Numbered from the stretch's first letter, positions 27,363 to 35,616 are shown. The stretch is DNA of 64,000 nucleotides from an uncultured Methanospirillum sp. (GCF_963668475.1 NZ_OY764544.1:868001-932000), one strand, 5' to 3'. Made by a program: numbers and translations. The notes: generated from the sequence alone by a model not told the origin.

Positions 27363-27860
27363 ATGACGATTGAGAGAACTCTCGCCTCATTCTTCAGGTT
27401 GGATGACAGAACATGGAAACGCCATGCAAACCCCTGGAGTGTAATTTCCCGGAATACTGCTCTTCCTCTCCTGATCATTGCGTTCTGGAGTCGGATATGG
27501 TTCGGGTGGTGGGCTCTTATTCCGGTTGTTCTCGCTTTGGTCTGGACCTGGTTGAACCCCCGGCTTTTTTCTGAACCTGATTCGTATGAACACTGGAGTT
27601 CAAAGGCGGTGTTTGGGGAGCGGCTCTGGATGAACCGGGATGAAGTTCCGGTACCGGTTCATCATATTCGGGTGCCAAATATCCTTTCAGTCGTCTCCGG
27701 GATTGGGATGCTTCTGGTTATATGGGGAGTGGCATTTTTTGAAATTTGGCCTCTGATCCTTGGAGCGGTACTTATTTATCTGGGAAAACTCTGGTTCCTG
27801 GACCGGATGGTCTGGCTCTGGGAAGATATGTCAGACGAAGAGATGGATAAAAGAATATAA
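27363..27860 (+). CDS. DUF6653-family membrane protein
   Basis: 165 residues from the ATG at 27363 (MTIERTLASFFRLDDRTWKR), which matches the conserved beginning of the DUF6653 family as I recall it. Four hydrophobic segments follow, with the conserved NPWSVISRNTALPLL, TWLNPRLFSEP and FGERLWMNRDEVPVP. Function unknown. A frame extends upstream to 27252 but that part overlaps the STAS remnant of SulP and is unlikely to be coding. A decayed copy lies at 22942-23325 in the same orientation. Confidence 0.78.
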   Translation: MTIERTLASFFRLDDRTWKRHANPWSVISRNTALPLLIIAFWSRIWFGWWALIPVVLALVWTWLNPRLFSEPDSYEHWSSKAVFGERLWMNRDEVPVPVHHIRVPNILSVVSGIGMLLVIWGVAFFEIWPLILGAVLIYLGKLWFLDRMVWLWEDMSDEEMDKRI

Positions 27861-28041
27861 CGATTAATCCTCCATTTTTCGTACAAATGAACATAACCCA
27901 GGTTATAACCCATGTCTACAAATTTCCGGAAATTCTTTCATGGGTTAGGAGAGAATGTATCTCGTTACCCTTGTTTTTCCGAATATATATACAAGATTCG
28001 GCATTACCATCCGAATGAGCCTGTCTAAAAAAATGATCGCT

Positions 28042-28599
28042 TTAATTTTTCATCACTTTTTGAAAAACAAACATTGGATCATCGGTTTTTGGACCATCTA
28101 TCCGGATGATATGAAAACCACATTTGTTCACGTAAAAGTACACATTTCGCATCAGACAGGGTGGGGTTACTGTTGTCCAGGTCTTTGTTTGTGGAAATTT
28201 CTTTTCAATTTCCACCCATGCTCTATATCCGATTCCTTTGTCCAGCTGATCCTGGTCAACAAATAAAAGATTTAATTCGTTGTTGTAATCTTCTTTCAGT
28301 ATTACCACAGCACCTCCCACCATCATCTCTTCCAGATAAAAAACCAATGGTGTTGCTTGTTTATCTTCAAGAACTCCATCTATTGAGGGTAAATCATCGG
28401 GGCCATGATTTGAGCCCGAATCTTCAGGTACATCATCCATAGTTGAAGCAAATGATCTCTCCATCATTCTTTTTGCTTCATCAAAATTGCCTGTATTCAT
28501 CGGCAACAGAGTAAGGGTCTGCACATTTATCCCAATAGGGGTAAATTTTCTGGAAATAAGGGGTTTCTGGTATGCTCTAGGAACCTGAATTTCAGCCAT
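28042..28599 (-). CDS. GNAT-family N-acetyltransferase
   Basis: 185 residues. The GNAT core is visible: LLPMNTGNFDEAKRMMERSF at the N-terminus, a beta-hairpin at PLVFYLEEMMVGGAVVILKE, then LNLLFVDQDQLDKGIGYRAW, where the acetyl-CoA loop Q/R-x-x-G-x-G/A is DKGIGYRA, and the closing strand VYFYVNKCGFHIIRI. The substrate is unknown. It is the last ordinary chromosomal gene before the replicon-like region. Confidence 0.8.
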   Translation of the reverse strand: MAEIQVPRAYQKPLISRKFTPIGINVQTLTLLPMNTGNFDEAKRMMERSFASTMDDVPEDSGSNHGPDDLPSIDGVLEDKQATPLVFYLEEMMVGGAVVILKEDYNNELNLLFVDQDQLDKGIGYRAWVEIEKKFPQTKTWTTVTPPCLMRNVYFYVNKCGFHIIRIDGPKTDDPMFVFQKVMKN

Positions 28600-28699
28600 C
28601 CTTGGTGAATCAGTTCAGGAACAATTGATTCTCCATATCATACCAGAGTACCCATTCTTTAAAACTGGAATTTTTACACGGACCTGTTAAGTGTTCAAA

Positions 28700-29020
28700 T
28701 ACCATCCGGGCGGAAGGGCGGCAAAGATCTCCTATCTCCTATTATTGGGCGGGGACCGCCGCCCACCAACAACACCAGGATCACTCCTTAATTCAATAAT
28801 AACTAGAATTAATTGAATTTAGTACTATCAGGGCGGGAGAACCTCCAGACACAGTCTCTCATAGTCAGCTCTCCTTCTTATGTTTGTGTGTCTGTTTTTT
28901 CCGCCCTGCCGCCCGGAATATACAATCTCAGCAAATCATCTGCTATTTATAAAACAGGACCTTTATATTGTGAGGCACACTCCCGCCCTAACACTGGTTT
29001 CGCCGCCCTGCCGCCTTGGT
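28700..29020. other. GC-box array around an AT-rich core, origin-like
   Basis: The left half holds GGGCGG boxes on the plus strand (28708-28713, 28717-28722 region, 28747-28752, 28831-28836) and the right half CCGCCC boxes (28901-28906, 28909-28914, 28983-28988, 29003-29008). CCGCCCTGCCGCC occurs exactly twice, at 28901 and 29003. GGGCGG-N6-CCGCCC at 28747-28764 is a small stem. Between the sets, 28785-28830 is nearly pure A/T with AATTCAAT (28790) and ATTGAATT (28812) as inverted arms. Such opposed iterons around an unwinding element, next to a replication protein gene, resemble an origin. Confidence 0.5.
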
Positions 29021-29172
29021 GAACCAATCAGAACAGATGTCACAGGTACATTGATAGATTCAGGAGTAACTACTGGAACGGGTAGATGAGATTACTAGAC
29101 ATAATCTAATGAAAGTATTCAGCACTCAAAAAAGAATAGAGACCAAAGGTCTCCTGATTGCATGATTCCTGG

Positions 29173-29493
29173 TTATCGCACTCTGCTCACCGGACCTTTT
29201 CGTTGATCTCCTCTCATCACAGCCCGGACCCTGGTAACCGGACTGGCATACGATACACCGCCGATATCAAGATATAATCCCTTTCCACTCTCTGAAAGCC
29301 TGACAACTCCGTCCATGGAACCGGATATCGAGCCGTCACCAAGGCCCATCAGCACCGAAGAGAGTACTGTCCCCGGGATTGTGAACCCGCCGATCTCATC
29401 GATATACACCTGCAGAGAATCACCATCACGGATCATCCTGCCACATAGATCAAATCCACACTCAACCCTCATCTTCTCAATAAAGGGTGCCAT
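29173..29493 (-). CDS. small protein of the replicon-like element, unknown
   Basis: 106 residues, no family recognised. Glycine- and valine-rich beta pattern (GDGSISGSMDGVVRLSESGK), with two cysteines in ECGFDLCGRMI. The ATG overlaps the stop of the upstream gene (TGATGG) and follows AGGA, so translation is coupled. Third gene of the primase operon. Confidence 0.6.
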   Translation of the reverse strand: MAPFIEKMRVECGFDLCGRMIRDGDSLQVYIDEIGGFTIPGTVLSSVLMGLGDGSISGSMDGVVRLSESGKGLYLDIGGVSYASPVTRVRAVMRGDQRKGPVSRVR

Positions 29494-29684
29494 CAGACGT
29501 TCCTCCTGAATATTCTGGCCTCTTCGTCATCAGGACAGACGTCCATATTTCCCGGTTGTCTTCCCATTATCGAACAGATAGATCTCCTTCGGTCCTTGAC
29601 ATTAGGACCAGAAGTACGATACCATTCCCATATCAGATGCGGGCATCCCTTTGAGATGCATAACTCAGTTTTTGGTCTCGTCAT
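29493..29684 (-). CDS. small cysteine-containing protein of the replicon-like element
   Basis: 63 residues from ATG 29684 (MTRPKTELCISKGCPHLIWE). Cysteines at C-x4-C, then two further ones (SICSIMG, DVCPDDEE) could form a zinc site. GGGGGAG lies 12 bases upstream. The frame is open to 29741, overlapping the primase stop, but that part is Trp/Gly-rich and has no ATG. Function unknown; it may be an accessory of the replication protein. Confidence 0.5.
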   Translation of the reverse strand: MTRPKTELCISKGCPHLIWEWYRTSGPNVKDRRRSICSIMGRQPGNMDVCPDDEEARIFRRNV

Positions 29685-29737
29685 GATAATCCAACACTCC
29701 CCCTTCCAATACCACCGACCTCCTCCCACATGACTGA

Positions 29738-32700
29738 TCAAGGAGGACTGGTTTTATCTAACGACCGAAGACGCTCGGACCGGGCACACCTGTTGTAACA
29801 CGAACCGCACAGCCCGGTCCGTAACCCTGGATCAAACCAGACTGCCGGTTGTAGATTACAGAGATTACATCGTCCGGATGGAGTTGTACGCTTCACCATC
29901 TGTGTTGTATCGACTGTACCGGGCAAAACAACGTGAGATGCAACAGCACGGGATACTGCACGTGCATAACATGACCCACAGAGTGTCAGAGCGGGGTGAT
30001 GCCCGGGTTTGTCTCTCCGTTTCGATTCTTTCTCCGCAAACCGGGTCTTACGCTTCCCGCAGACAGAACACCGGCGCCGGTCTAGACCTCCGGTAACCCG
30101 GACAAAATCCTGCGGTTGTATGGATGAGAGCGAGACACCTGATGTATTCTCCAGTCTTTCTGGTGTACCTGCATCCTCACTGGCTGATGACTCATCGGAC
30201 GTGACAGAACTCTCATGCTCATCTGAACCAGATTCATCACCAGATGGAGGATCGGTTCGTGAATCGCTCCCGTTATCTGGTCCGAAGTCTGGTCCATGAT
30301 CATCTCCTGAAGATGATTCATCAGCAAGCCAGACCGATCCACCTTTCACCCACGCTCTGTATAATCCCGAATCCCAGCGATATGCCCGGGTTCTCCTCAT
30401 TGTCGTGCACCCCTCATCACCGACTGAGATCGTCCGGTCAAGGAACGAGATGGCAGGGCACTTTTCAAGGATTCCGGAGTAAATCTTGCCATGAGACCGG
30501 TACCCGTGTATCAGTTTGTTGATTGAACTGTTTGTCCATCCGGTCGCCTGCTGGAGTTCTTCTGTTGTGATCTCGGGAACGTCGGCTGCTGCAATGGTCT
30601 TAATGAGAGAAGATTCCCGGCTTGTCAGTTTGCTTGCCTGTCCTCCGGTCACTCCGTTCAGGGCGACAAAGAGCCGTGCAGCCCCGTTGAAGTCATCCTC
30701 TGTTGCTATCACACACATAACACCATTGGACTGTGTTATCTTCCGCTGCTGCTGACAGAGTGCAGCATGTGTCCTGATGAGATCTAGCAGCATATCGGGG
30801 TTACGCCGGTTTTCCGCAGATTGAAACCTGATTCTCCGTGCAAAGGGAATGACCACAAAGACCTCTTTGAGTTCGTTCCAGATCTGCCTGCAGACCCCTA
30901 CATCTTCGCTCACCTGAACCTGTGATTCCGGCAGTTGTTCAGCACCGGCAAGTGTCCGGTCAAGCACCTTCTGATCCTGATCTTCAGAGTCGTCGATCCA
31001 ACAGGTGAGCATCCGGTTAAAGACCTGATCGTCACCAGCCCCCTCAACCTTTGCAATCCACCAGACACACCGTTCAGGGATCGTGCAGATCTGTGGTTTT
31101 CTATCTGTATTGACGGTCCTGTACGGAAACGGCTTTTGAAACGAGGTTGTAACACCTTTCAGGATCTCCTGCATCTGGTCAGATAGACTGACATCATCGA
31201 GTGTGATCACGGTTCCGGGAAGGAGATCATCCATGTAAAAGAGTGCTTTATCACTCATTCGCCCATCAAGCCGGTACGCTGCAGGAACCAGCGATTTCAT
31301 GGTCTCAATAGCATGAGATTTGCCTTTCCCTGACTCACCGGTGATAGAGACATGTAAACCCCGGCTGTTGATCACAGTCCGGGATGCAAGTGAATGAATG
31401 AGACATTCAGCAACGGTCTTGTCGCCCTCATGGTATCTTCCAAATGTTTCAAGCATAGTTTCAAGAGGGCTTCCACCTGCAAGGATCTCTCGTGCACGAA
31501 GCAGGAGAGGATCTTCTTCATCCTCAGTCTCCGGCTCATTTCCAATCCGGCTCCCGGCTTTCGTCGTCTCCTTATTCTCATTCTGCTTACCCTTCTCAGA
31601 ATCCCTCTTCTCACCCTTCTTCCCTGGCTTCATTCCACCTGAACATAATGACAGGACTTCTCCTGCTCCGGGAGAAGGTTGAGAAGCATGAGTATCTGAT
31701 GAGGCAGGTCCTCTGGCATGGACGTGGCCGTTCTGTTCACCGAATCTGCCAGGATAATCTCTCATATGTGCTCTGGAAGCAGGTTTAGATTGCTCGAACA
31801 TTGCCCGAAGTTCAGGCCATCGCTGTCTTGTGCTCCCGCATGAGTTATGATGACAACCGGCAAAGACGGCTCCGTTTGGGAACTGGATGGCAAAAGCCCC
31901 GTCGCTATGGGCGTGAGAGAATGGGCACTGTTCAAACGAGTAGAGGATGCCGTCTTTGTAGGGTTTTGCTGTGGCAGAGAGCCCGTGAGTCTTCAGCCAG
32001 GAACCTAGATCAAAGCCTTTACCTGACCGTTCATCCTGATTGGTATCCCTTCCCTGTCCTGGTGAGTTTGTACAATCTGATGAACCGAATTCTGCCACTA
32101 GAAGATGCATCTGCCCTGGACTGACGATACCCGGTGTTTGAGGCGATGAGATGATCCCGGACCGCCGGTGTGGTCTGTCAGAGACATTGTCACCTTTCCG
32201 GGCATATGTTCCGTACACTTTCCAGATCCGTGCTGCGTTGAAGTTAGCGGTATCAACCTTGCAGTCAGAATTTGAGAACCGGTAGTCCAGGAGCTCGAGG
32301 AGAGATCTGACCAGATCACGGTTAGTATCATCGTTCGGGAGATCGATTGCATACAGAAGATGGGCTCCATTGCCTGAATCTGCGAGGATTGGTTCTGGCC
32401 AGCCTGCATCTGACAGCCACGAACGTATGGTGTTAGCCAGAGAGATGGCACTCTCATGTTCTGAATCAGAAGAAGATACTCCTGATATCCTGACCGGATC
32501 GATGTCGATCGGGAGCCATCGTCTCCTGACGATATCGCTGTCTGCAGTGGTCGCTTCAGATCGCGTAAGCCTCGTTTTGATCCGGTTTGACCTCCTTGCA
32601 AGAAGGACCGGGTTTACTTCATTCAGGGTTAGATATATCCCTGAAATCCGCAGGTCCTGTTCAAGCAGGAGTATATCTTCTGCCGCCTTCTCATGGGTGT

Positions 32701-32818
32701 TGTAATACCCTGAACCGATCCCATCAGGACCGAGAGTCCTGATCTCAAACACAGTTCCCGGGGGAACAAGCAGTTTGAGACCTGCAAGGACTCCTGCTAT
32801 GCCGATCTCACAAGTCAT
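29738..32818 (-). CDS. primase-helicase-like replication protein of an integrated element
   Basis: 1026 residues. Residues 1-230 look like an archaeo-eukaryotic primase domain: WLPIDIDPVR near 104 carries the D-x-D metal pair and DSGNGAHLLYAID the following G-x-G/H motif. Around 290-330 a zinc-type module EQCPFSHAHSDG with AGCHHNSCG resembles primase-C zinc sites. A Ser/Lys-rich linker leads to an ATPase with Walker A GESGKGKSHA near 493 and Walker B GTVITLDDVSL near 535. A winged helix (TTEELQQATGWTNSSINKLI) and an acidic linker follow, and the end has two CxxC zinc knuckles (CSVCGKRKTRF; CNLCNLQPAVWF and CGSCYNRC). This is the layout of plasmid and virus replication initiators. Start ATG at 32818. 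Confidence 0.75.
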   Translation of the reverse strand: MTCEIGIAGVLAGLKLLVPPGTVFEIRTLGPDGIGSGYYNTHEKAAEDILLLEQDLRISGIYLTLNEVNPVLLARRSNRIKTRLTRSEATTADSDIVRRRWLPIDIDPVRISGVSSSDSEHESAISLANTIRSWLSDAGWPEPILADSGNGAHLLYAIDLPNDDTNRDLVRSLLELLDYRFSNSDCKVDTANFNAARIWKVYGTYARKGDNVSDRPHRRSGIISSPQTPGIVSPGQMHLLVAEFGSSDCTNSPGQGRDTNQDERSGKGFDLGSWLKTHGLSATAKPYKDGILYSFEQCPFSHAHSDGAFAIQFPNGAVFAGCHHNSCGSTRQRWPELRAMFEQSKPASRAHMRDYPGRFGEQNGHVHARGPASSDTHASQPSPGAGEVLSLCSGGMKPGKKGEKRDSEKGKQNENKETTKAGSRIGNEPETEDEEDPLLLRAREILAGGSPLETMLETFGRYHEGDKTVAECLIHSLASRTVINSRGLHVSITGESGKGKSHAIETMKSLVPAAYRLDGRMSDKALFYMDDLLPGTVITLDDVSLSDQMQEILKGVTTSFQKPFPYRTVNTDRKPQICTIPERCVWWIAKVEGAGDDQVFNRMLTCWIDDSEDQDQKVLDRTLAGAEQLPESQVQVSEDVGVCRQIWNELKEVFVVIPFARRIRFQSAENRRNPDMLLDLIRTHAALCQQQRKITQSNGVMCVIATEDDFNGAARLFVALNGVTGGQASKLTSRESSLIKTIAAADVPEITTEELQQATGWTNSSINKLIHGYRSHGKIYSGILEKCPAISFLDRTISVGDEGCTTMRRTRAYRWDSGLYRAWVKGGSVWLADESSSGDDHGPDFGPDNGSDSRTDPPSGDESGSDEHESSVTSDESSASEDAGTPERLENTSGVSLSSIQPQDFVRVTGGLDRRRCSVCGKRKTRFAEKESKRRDKPGHHPALTLCGSCYARAVSRAVASHVVLPGTVDTTQMVKRTTPSGRCNLCNLQPAVWFDPGLRTGLCGSCYNRCARSERLRSLDKTSPP

Positions 32819-32880
32819 ACCAGCCCCGGTGATCGGATGGATTTCGCAGACAGAGGGCAGGATGAATCAGATATGCCGGG

Positions 32881-33243
32881 TTAGTTACTGACATCATCAG
32901 AACCCCCGAGTCTGATCGCTCCACCTATGCAGATCTGGTACCTGACCCAACAGGATTTAGCCCGAACCCAGTACTGGATGTCACCAGGATATGACCCAGA
33001 CTGCCGAAGCAGTGAGAGTGCATCAATATCTTCCTCCAGGTGGAATCTGCTTCGATAGGATCTGATGCAGATAAAGAGCGTCCCATACCGGTTCCACGCG
33101 ATAAGCCCTATCTTCCCGGGCTTATTTTTTGAACGCAGGAGTACTCGTGCTACTTCATAGCCCTGATCCTGTAGCATTTCTTTCGCAGTATACCCTGCAG
33201 TACGGCTTGTCTGAAACTCAGCACTGCGGACCATCTGTGCCAC
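32881..33243 (-). CDS. nuclease-like (PD-(D/E)XK fold) protein with lost active site
   Basis: 120 residues. The pattern FQTSRTAGYTAKEMLQDQGY, RVLLRSKNKPGKIGLIAWNR, then TLFICIRSYRSRF matches the alpha-beta-beta core of small archaeal PD-(D/E)XK nucleases, which read D-L-I/V-A-W and then L-F-I-Q-x-K. Here the Asp is Gly (KIGLIAW) and the E/Q-x-K is I-R-S, so catalysis is unlikely. GTG 33243 or ATG 33234 may be the start. First gene of the operon leading into the primase, 60 bases away. A DNA-binding or structural role is possible; I infer it from fold resemblance alone. Confidence 0.5.
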   Translation of the reverse strand: MAQMVRSAEFQTSRTAGYTAKEMLQDQGYEVARVLLRSKNKPGKIGLIAWNRYGTLFICIRSYRSRFHLEEDIDALSLLRQSGSYPGDIQYWVRAKSCWVRYQICIGGAIRLGGSDDVSN

Positions 33244-33824
33244 CCGAAACGGGATTCCAGTGTCTGTATCTGTGAGATCTCAGGATACCCGGACCACATG
33301 TACAGAGATGTTCTATCCCGTGTTGAAGAGAGCATACGATTAAACAGCCAGACGAGAAATTATGATCACTCCCCTCGGTGATCTGCGGCCAAGCGAAACC
33401 ATTTGACGGGGAGTACTGTATGTTCATTTACTACCTCTTCTGTTCATGCAATCACCATTTCTGCTTGAATTCACAGGGATTTTTTCAGATTTGGGTTTGT
33501 GATCATTCAGCAGTAAAAAGAGGATATTCCTAATATGTTCTAAAAGATTGCGGTCAAAAAATCAACATAAAATGCAAACATTTATTGGCGAATAGATCAC
33601 TGTGCGTCAACATTGAAAAGATCGATAAAACCAGGGTACGCATACCGACCTGGCATTATATAATATATCACAGTATTCTGCCCCGAACAGATTGGGTGTG
33701 GCTAATTGCGTTGATTATCAAAAATGAAGAGAGATAATTACCCGGTTTATGATCATCCCCTGAAGATATTATAAGCAGACTGCATATGAGTTATTGTCGC
33801 AGTATTGCGACGATGGGGGAATAA
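33244..33824. other. divergent control region of the replicon-like element
   Basis: 581 AT-rich bases between the primase operon and the plus-strand gene set. It holds TATA-like CATTATATAATATATCA at 33653-33669, TATTATAAG at 33767-33775 and the hairpin just before the 33825 gene. I see no gene in it. Confidence 0.5.
33766..33811 (+). promoter_or_regulatory. promoter with 5' hairpin for the 33825 gene
   Basis: TATTATAAG at 33767-33775 would place a transcript start near 33797. GTCGCA (33796-33801), GTAT and TGCGAC (33806-33811) form a perfect 6-base stem at that point. GATGGGGGA follows as ribosome site before the ATG at 33825. The mRNA would thus begin with a hairpin, or the palindrome is an operator. 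Confidence 0.5.
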
Positions 33825-34334
33825 ATGGGAGATTTTACTCAGAAGAGTGTTGTTAAGTCAGCGGTCCGAAAACTCGCATCACCAATAGCCGACTATACCG
33901 CATTCAATGCCCTTGTCCAGGATGTCCTGGACAACAATCCGTGGGGATGCACGACCTACGAATCTGCAGGAGCCCAGAAGCCTGCAGTTGAAAAGACAAA
34001 GGAAGCATATTCGGCAACCATCGTGTACGAGAATACAGAGGCCAAGACAGTCGGGAGCATTCCGGTCCGTGGGCCGACGATGGCAGCGGTGAACACCGCC
34101 GTCACTCAGATCACCGGTACTGCAGCGATCACTTCCGGAATGGGGGCTGGTGTGACTGCTTCCCGTGATTCATCAGAGGATTCGTTCAGCTGCACACTCA
34201 AGGCGCATGCAAGCAATGGGGAACTCTATTCGGTGACATTCAAGAGGGACAGTGTCACCATCTCCAGTTATGAGGCTGATTCGATTCGGACCGGTCTTGA
34301 GGCCTGGGCTGATACGGTTGCCATCCTGGCCTGA
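33825..34334 (+). CDS. unknown soluble protein of the replicon-like element
   Basis: 169 residues, no signal peptide and no membrane segment. The N-terminal 45 residues are helical (FTQKSVVKSAVRKLASPIAD), with ALVQDVLDNNPWGCTTYESA; the rest is Thr/Ala/Val/Ser-rich beta strand (GSIPVRGPTMAAVNTAVTQI; SFSCTLKAHASNGELYSVTF). I do not recognise it. It has the best promoter and ribosome site of the element, so it may be abundant, such as a structural protein; this is inference. The stop is followed by the hairpin repeat at 34341-34407. Confidence 0.65.
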   Translation: MGDFTQKSVVKSAVRKLASPIADYTAFNALVQDVLDNNPWGCTTYESAGAQKPAVEKTKEAYSATIVYENTEAKTVGSIPVRGPTMAAVNTAVTQITGTAAITSGMGAGVTASRDSSEDSFSCTLKAHASNGELYSVTFKRDSVTISSYEADSIRTGLEAWADTVAILA

Positions 34335-34340
34335 ACCTCT

Positions 34341-34407
34341 CTTTTTGCATGAAAATATTTTAAATAATCCTGATGGGGCCCCCAATGGGCACCATTGGGG
34401 TTTATAT
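34341..34407 (+). repeat. hairpin repeat, copy A
   Basis: First of three related 65-70 base elements. The core at 34375-34407 is GGGG then CCCCCAATGGGCACCATTGG and GGTTTATAT; CCCCAATG and CATTGGGG form an 8-base stem. It lies between two genes of the element, 11 bases before an ATG. Compared with copy B the stem has C to T and G to A changes that keep pairing. Confidence 0.7.
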
Positions 34408-34418
34408 CCGGGGGGAAT

Positions 34419-34967
34419 ATGAAGAAAGATTGTGTTGCAGTCGGGCTGATATGCCTTATTCTCGCAGGGCTTGCAGGTGCTGATTATCTTGCAACATCTA
34501 TCAGCACCGACGGGACAGCGATGCTGGCAACATCAGGCTCTGATCTGAACGGTTCGTTTGTATCAAGAGTAATGGGTGTTGATGCTACCCGAATGGTCAG
34601 AACTGTATCCGGAGACGAAAACGAGCAGGATCTGGTGGTATCAGGAACCGGGCCAGTTTTGGTATCTGACTTTGCATCAATGTTTGTGAAATACCCAGAA
34701 ATCAGGGATCGATGCATCTTTATTGATTCCGGAGGTGATCGGTCTTTGGGTGAACCATCTGTATACACTTCTGGAATTTTGGAGCAGGGAGAGTATGATG
34801 TTTCCCGTGCTTTCGGTACTGATCTCTCGGGAGAGACCCGGATGAACGGGTCAGGTATGGTTGCTTTTGGTTCAGCAGGATCCGGGAACCGATCTCTGAA
34901 AACCCGGGGATTTGTATCTGGTAACCTCTCGGTTCAGGACCTTTTCCGGTACGGAGGGAGGGTATGA
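34419..34967 (+). CDS. exported protein of the replicon-like element, unknown
   Basis: 182 residues from ATG 34419 (after GGGGGAA). Residues 5-22 form a signal peptide (CVAVGLICLILAGLAGA). The mature protein is rich in Gly, Ser, Asp and beta strand (SISTDGTAMLATSGSDLNGS; FGTDLSGETRMNGSG) and has possible N-glycosylation sites. No family recognised. The stop overlaps the next start (ATGA). A surface or virion component is a reasonable guess. An upstream in-frame ATG at 34395 lies in the hairpin repeat and is unlikely. Confidence 0.65.
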   Translation: MKKDCVAVGLICLILAGLAGADYLATSISTDGTAMLATSGSDLNGSFVSRVMGVDATRMVRTVSGDENEQDLVVSGTGPVLVSDFASMFVKYPEIRDRCIFIDSGGDRSLGEPSVYTSGILEQGEYDVSRAFGTDLSGETRMNGSGMVAFGSAGSGNRSLKTRGFVSGNLSVQDLFRYGGRV

Positions 34968-35206
34968 TCTCTGAACTAGCTGCCGGGATATCATTCGGGA
35001 TTGCGGTGATGAATGGAGCTCTTGCATATCATCTCTATTGCCAGTATCGTCTGCTTGCAGAGGAGTCAGCAGAGTTTGCGGGTAGAGTGATATCGCTAAT
35101 CAGGGATGACGATGGTGAGATAGTGACTGATCCGGTGGTTCTTGCCGGGGAGGCCATGGATCATATGAGCAGGATGTCCGGGATCGTGAAGTGGATTAAA
35201 GGGTAA
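34964..35206 (+). CDS. small membrane-anchored protein of the replicon-like element
   Basis: 80 residues. One N-terminal helix (ELAAGISFGIAVMNGALAYH) and a charged soluble tail (LIRDDDGEIVTDPVVLAGEA, DHMSRMSGIVKWIKG). The ATG overlaps the stop of the exported protein by four bases, so both are made together. No family recognised. Last gene of the three-gene set. Confidence 0.6.
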   Translation: MISELAAGISFGIAVMNGALAYHLYCQYRLLAEESAEFAGRVISLIRDDDGEIVTDPVVLAGEAMDHMSRMSGIVKWIKG

Positions 35207-35212
35207 AGGGAA

Positions 35213-35418
35213 ATCCTTCCCTATTCCAAATGCTAACGGAAGAGAGTTTGTGCCTCCTTCTGGAATGTTGAGACCATAACGTTCTCCATATTTATGACCA
35301 TTATAGATACCTACTTGTTCTGCAATAATGTGATCTCTCAAAACAGTGATTTCAGCAAGTATTTTTCCCTGTCCAACAGCAGACAGGGAACGGATCTCAA
35401 AAAGTGGACGTTATTCCT
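35213..35418 (-). pseudogene. gene fragment of unknown origin
   Basis: On the minus strand, a stop-free stretch reads EIRSLSAVGQGKILAEITVL, RDHIIAEQVGIYNGHKYGER and YGLNIPEGGTNSLPLAFGIG, which has a protein-like composition. A TAA bounds it upstream and it has no start codon with a ribosome site. I do not recognise the family. It may be a remnant left at the edge of the replicon-like element. Confidence 0.3.
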
Positions 35419-35590
35419 GGGTGTGTTTTATGACGAGGTGGTTCTCACCTCAAATATATAGACACTTCAGGTATCAAATTGATTTTCTCTATTATCTCAA
35501 TAGGTACTTGGTTTCTTACCAGAAGATTTCCATTCTCTTCTGATCGGATAAATATTCCAATGTAGAAAAATCACAGATGAATTGTGAATA

Positions 35591-35616
35591 AATCCCCATT
35601 GGATACAATGGGGATT
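35591..35616. repeat. hairpin with 11-base stem
   Basis: AATCCCCATTG (35591-35601), loop GATA, CAATGGGGATT (35606-35616). The stem resembles that of the hairpin repeats (CCCCAATG/CATTGGGG) but the flanks are unrelated. It may be a transcription stop followed by CTTTG on the plus strand. Confidence 0.5.

Noticed and set aside
28600..29023. CCTTGGTGAA occurs at 28600 and 29014 as a possible attachment repeat of the replicon-like element.
   Set aside because: Ten bases is too short, the copies are only 0.4 kb apart and both lie at the same end of the element, so they cannot bound it.
29840..32600. Many long plus-strand frames opposite the primase-helicase gene.
   Set aside because: They are antisense shadows of a real gene with high GC third positions; compositions are Ser/Arg-rich and lack domains.
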